Origin: Oligoflexaceae bacterium
GTDB taxonomy: Bacteria; Bdellovibrionota_B; Oligoflexia; Oligoflexales; Oligoflexaceae
Assembly (NCBI GenBank): GCA_947474445.1
Contig: CANJJY010000188.1
Span: 1-8,421, forward strand
Reading direction: 5' to 3'
Length of the DNA stretch: 8,421 nt
Shown piece by piece: positions 6,269 through 8,421 of this stretch (position 1 is its first letter; every line of letters starts with the position of its first letter). The position numbers and the translations under genes are program-made. The notes under the pieces were generated by a model, which searched no databases, had not been told where the DNA came from, and saw nothing but the letters and a program-made list of their open reading frames with translations.

Positions 6269-6290
6269 GGTCTCAATAAAGGTTGAGACC
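6269..6290. promoter_or_regulatory. Inverted repeat GGTCTCAA-N6-TTGAGACC, candidate operator of the MNT/HEPN module
   Basis: Two perfect 8-base complementary arms surround TAAAGG, 55 bases upstream of the GTG start. Toxin-antitoxin operons are commonly autoregulated at such repeats. Alternatively the repeat forms a hairpin in the mRNA leader. The right arm on the minus strand contains TTGAGA, which could double as a -35 box, but no clear -10 follows. Confidence 0.45.
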
Positions 6291-6528
6291 CCTTGATGAT
6301 GCCACCTCCTGGGAACATGATCAAACATTACACGCGACGACTTGTTCGACTCCCGGGGCAACTTCTTGGCCTCCCATAACACGTCTATATTATTAGAATA
6401 ATGACAACATCGAAGAGGGCTCACCTCCCTGGGCTCTATGACGGCCGTCGGCTTTCATGTCCGTGGCAACCCGCCAACAGAGCCCAAAAAGGTTTCCACT
6501 CCCGAAGTACCCGCTTAGCCAGGCACAG

Positions 6529-6563
6529 AAAAAGAGGCCCTGCAAGATCTTGCAGAGCCCCTC
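6529..6563 (-). terminator. Intrinsic terminator of the collagen-like lipoprotein gene
   Basis: On the minus strand a hairpin is built on the perfect 16-base palindrome CTGCAAGATCTTGCAG (6540-6555). GC-rich flanks (GAGGGGCTC and GGGCCTC) largely extend the stem, and it ends in TTTTT (6533-6529). It begins about 32 bases after the stop codon. Stem plus T-run is the classical Rho-independent layout for leftward transcription. Confidence 0.85.
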
Positions 6564-6594
6564 ATTTCGAGCACTTCAAACGTAAGCGTAACCT

Positions 6595-7884
6595 CTATTT
6601 CATCCCAAGCGATCGTAGACCGCTTGCCGAAGAGGAACCAGCAGGACCCGGAGGTCCGGGAGGGCCTGGAGGGCCCATAGGTCCTTCCAATCCCGACTCG
6701 CCGCGTGGGCCACGCGGACCGACTTCACCCTGAGGACCAGCGGGACCTTGAAGACCAGTTGGGCCGACATCCCCTCGATCGCCTTTAGGACCTTGCGGAC
6801 CGAGTGCACCGGTATCGCCTTTATCACCCTTTGGTCCAATCAATCCTGTGTCTCCACGCGGACCTTGCGGACCGGTTAGACCTGTATCACCCTTGTCACC
6901 CTTGGGACCTTGCGGACCGACATCGCCCCGGTTGCCTTGAGGTCCAGCCGGACCTGTTGATCCGATATCACCCTTAGGACCAGACGGGCCGATTTCACCG
7001 CGCGGACCTTGGGGACCGGCGGGACCCGTGTTACCGATATCGCCCTTGTCACCTTTATCGCCTTTGTCGCCTTTCAGCCCCTGAGGACCGGCGGGACCAG
7101 TCTCTCCTTTGGGTCCCAGGTCGCCTTTTGGCCCTATTTCGCCGCGATCGCCGCGATCACCCTTGTCGCCTTTAGGGCCTTGCATTCCACTGGGGCCTGC
7201 GGCGCCTGTCGCTCCAACTTGTCCGTGGTGGAAAGGATCATAGAAAGGCACCACTTGAGTTTCCGCATCGTTCTTCAGTTGAAAGAGCATGGTGTTAGCT
7301 TTACGGGCCAAGATTTCGCGGGGGATTTTCATCTCCTTGCCGAGCACGGTGGTAAAGCTGCAATCGTTGTGCATGACCACGCGCTTACCCTCGGAGCCCC
7401 AGATCACCTTCTTGGTGCGCTTATCGAGTATGGATATTTCAAACCAATTGAGCATGCTACAGACATCATCTTGTCTGGCGCAATAGCAATCAGCTTCGAT
7501 GAAGACGTAAGCTGTTCCTTCGTAGCCATCGGCCGCCGGAGGTGGGGTGTTCTGTCCCGCTTGATCGCCTTGTCCGGGACTATTTTGTCCTGGTCCGCCT
7601 TCACCTTTGCCTCCTTTACCATCGCCGGGATAAGGATTCCCTCCATCGTCGGGAGTGCCGCCGCCTTGTTCGGGACCTGCCGTCGCAGCCTTCCGATTGG
7701 CTTCGGTCGAAGCGGCCGAAGCTTGCTCCTTTTCGTCATTTGATTGCGCCGCTGCATCGGCACTCTGGACGATCACCGGATCCGTCGATTCCGCCTTCTT
7801 GCGTTCAGCTCCGCAGCCTGCCAATAGAAAAATGGCAACAGCTGTCCTTGTGCACAGTACGTGCACCTTCGCTAGATGTTTCAT
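6595..7884 (-). CDS. Collagen-like lipoprotein with a small cysteine-containing domain
   Basis: The 429-residue protein begins with a lipoprotein signal: basic N-terminus, hydrophobic stretch, lipobox LAGC with Cys24. A long linker of A, E, S, then G, P and Q (about 28-120) follows. A compact domain (about 121-216) has Cys133, Cys135, Cys142 and Cys175, enough for two disulfides, and aromatic beta-type strands (TAYVFIEADCYC, MLNWFEISILD). Residues 221-415 are 65 uninterrupted Gly-X-Y triplets rich in GPQ, GPK, GDK, GDR and GPR, ending GPPGPPGPPGPA; a short Ser-rich tail (SSSASGLRSLGMK) follows. Such repeats form collagen-like triple helices on bacterial surfaces. The small domain would sit between the membrane anchor and the fibre and was not recognised. 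GAGGGG lies 4 bases before the ATG. A terminator follows, so it is probably a single-gene unit. Confidence 0.9.
   Translation of the reverse strand: MKHLAKVHVLCTRTAVAIFLLAGCGAERKKAESTDPVIVQSADAAAQSNDEKEQASAASTEANRKAATAGPEQGGGTPDDGGNPYPGDGKGGKGEGGPGQNSPGQGDQAGQNTPPPAADGYEGTAYVFIEADCYCARQDDVCSMLNWFEISILDKRTKKVIWGSEGKRVVMHNDCSFTTVLGKEMKIPREILARKANTMLFQLKNDAETQVVPFYDPFHHGQVGATGAAGPSGMQGPKGDKGDRGDRGEIGPKGDLGPKGETGPAGPQGLKGDKGDKGDKGDIGNTGPAGPQGPRGEIGPSGPKGDIGSTGPAGPQGNRGDVGPQGPKGDKGDTGLTGPQGPRGDTGLIGPKGDKGDTGALGPQGPKGDRGDVGPTGLQGPAGPQGEVGPRGPRGESGLEGPMGPPGPPGPPGPAGSSSASGLRSLGMK
6637..7221 (-). repeat. Gly-X-Y coding repeat region
   Basis: The 65 collagen-like triplets are encoded by 9-base units. 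Runs such as CCTTGCGGACCG recur several times on the plus strand, so the DNA itself is repetitive and prone to slippage. No interruption of the glycine phase was seen. Confidence 0.85.
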
Positions 7885-7962
7885 GATCCCCTCTTACTCT
7901 ATGAACAAAACCTGATACTAGACCCACCACCCGATCGGCTCGAGCGCTAAGAACTTGAGGAG

Positions 7963-7974
7963 ACTTTTAAAAGT
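7963..7974. repeat. 12-bp perfect palindrome ACTTTTAAAAGT
   Basis: It lies upstream of the collagen-like gene, 79 bases before its start codon. It may be an operator or chance AT-rich symmetry. Confidence 0.3.
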
Positions 7975-8156
7975 TTGGGGATTTCGAGAAGATACAAGAT
8001 ATATTTGGGCAAAAGGCAAGTGATCTGGGTGTGAGTTCTGGGCTCTTTAACAAAAAAGTAGCCGAGTTAATGATGAAGCAAGTTCGAGCCGGTGTCTGTG
8101 ATTCCGACACTTCGCTTCTGACTGAAACATCCGCTAGGTCTGCGCATCTCCTCTAG
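7971..8156 (+). pseudogene. Possible remnant of a rightward gene (61-codon open frame without a good start)
   Basis: From a TAA at 7968 the frame is open for 61 codons to the TAG at 8154-8156. The product (FEKIQDIFGQKASDLGVSS, then GLFNKKVAELMMKQVRAG) is hydrophilic, helix-prone and protein-like. A neighbouring frame upstream (7951-7980) also reads plausibly (ELEETFKSLGI), as if a frameshift near 7980 joined them. No ribosome-binding site precedes the GTG (8031) or ATG (8070). It stops exactly against the broken HNH gene. No family was recognised. It could also be chance, since no homology is visible. Confidence 0.3.
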
Positions 8157-8421
8157 CTCCCAAAACCACAACGACCTCCATCCCGCAGATACACCGCATG
8201 ACGGAAGTCTTGAGGAATGTAGTGGCTCCTGATCGTATCCCCGGGGATAACTGGTTCGACGTCAAATTGAACTTCTTCAGTAGGCATTAAAACTGTTTTT
8301 TCCGACACTTCCGCCTGGACCTCAACTTTCCCGCGAGCTCCCGCCTCCGCTCTTTTCTGCGCCCGTTCAGCTTTGCGCAGAAGGTCGTGCTTATCCAAAA
8401 AGGCTTCCAGGGCATGGTCCA
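8153..8421 (-). pseudogene. HNH endonuclease-like gene, truncated before the catalytic motif (5' end outside window)
   Basis: The frame is open from the right window edge to a TAG at 8153. The visible part reads DHALEAFLDKHDLLRKAERAQ, a basic helix, a variable linker, and then HYIPQDFRHAVYLRDGGRCGFGS followed by stop. The segment R-x-I-P-x-x-x-R-x-x-V-x-x-R-D-G-G-R-C is the usual lead-in of HNH nucleases, whose next 40-50 residues carry a second CxxC-like part and the H-N-H residues. These are absent here. No downstream frame (8152 to about 8050 on the minus strand) restores them. The most likely reading is a 3'-truncated, inactive copy. A sequencing frameshift is less likely because no continuation was found. 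Confidence 0.6.

Larger units (their letters stand above)
6215..6594. other. Intergenic region between the collagen-like gene and the MNT/HEPN module
   Basis: This stretch holds the terminator of the collagen-like gene (6529-6563), an AT-rich palindrome ATTATT-AG-AATAAT (6389-6402), and an inverted repeat (6269-6290) before the MNT start. The minus strand is open in the MNT frame up to 6424, but no supported start is seen there. An AGGAGGT on the minus strand (6304-6310) is not followed by a usable start codon. Confidence 0.5.

Noticed and set aside
6336..6362. TTCGACTCCCGG, similar to the T-arm of a tRNA
   Set aside because: The flanking bases cannot form the 5-bp T-stem, and no anticodon arm or acceptor stem is found nearby on either strand.
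6637..7221. Regularly spaced short repeats that might suggest a CRISPR or tandem satellite array
   Set aside because: The periodicity is 9 bases and follows Gly-X-Y codons, with no spacer-repeat structure.
7009..7743. Long 244-codon plus-strand frame across the collagen-like gene
   Set aside because: It is the antisense of the Gly-X-Y and linker coding region; long antisense frames are expected from such repetitive GC-rich DNA.

Overview
The window looks like a chromosomal stretch of a motile Gram-negative bacterium of moderate GC content. The signs are ClpS/ClpA, a MotA/MotB stator pair, a periplasmic c-type haem protein and a lipoprotein with a clear lipobox. The mix of genes (HTH regulator with an ImmA/IrrE-like domain, a helix-rich CxxCH protein, an HNH-nuclease fragment with a basic N-terminal half) is reminiscent of the Bdellovibrionota/Oligoflexia group. 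That placement is inference from style, not proven by any marker gene here.

Layout. Positions 1-525 (minus) hold the N-terminal domain of ClpA, cut by the window edge. Its adaptor ClpS lies immediately upstream at 587-907 (minus), preceded by a leader with a plausible sigma70 promoter (1140-1167) and an unused-looking AGGAGGT. Positions 1306-2772 (minus) are a tight motA-motB operon, with motA starting on TTG. Positions 2773-3296 are a 524-base divergent intergenic region. It carries an array of TTTAC/GTAAA half sites, three of them complete inverted repeats, and a longer inverted repeat next to the ribosome-binding site of the rightward gene. Positions 3297-4211 (plus) encode that gene: an HTH regulator fused to an ImmA/IrrE-like domain whose HExxH motif has been replaced. 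Positions 4344-5483 (plus) encode an exported monohaem CxxCH protein with a helix-rich C-terminal part.

Convergent with it, 5506-6214 (minus) is a two-gene minimal-nucleotidyltransferase/HEPN module whose genes overlap by 20 bases. A perfect 8-bp inverted repeat lies upstream of its start. Positions 6595-7884 (minus) encode a large lipoprotein: lipobox, low-complexity linker, a small cysteine-containing domain and 65 uninterrupted Gly-X-Y triplets. A strong intrinsic terminator follows it. The right end (7885-8421) looks scarred. An HNH-endonuclease relative (minus) stops right after its RDGGRC motif, before the catalytic HNH part, and abuts a rightward open frame with no good start.

How it fits together. 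ClpS/ClpA (with ClpP elsewhere) is the N-end-rule protease adaptor and unfoldase. MotA/MotB is the flagellar stator. The regulator is the natural candidate to bind the TTTAC/GTAAA array in front of its own gene, and perhaps to control motAB or the haem-protein gene, but this is untested. The nucleotidyltransferase/HEPN pair is a likely toxin-antitoxin or defence-type accessory module. The collagen-like lipoprotein is probably a surface fibre. The most interesting parts are the operator array paired with a catalytically dead ImmA-like regulator, and the collagen-like lipoprotein.
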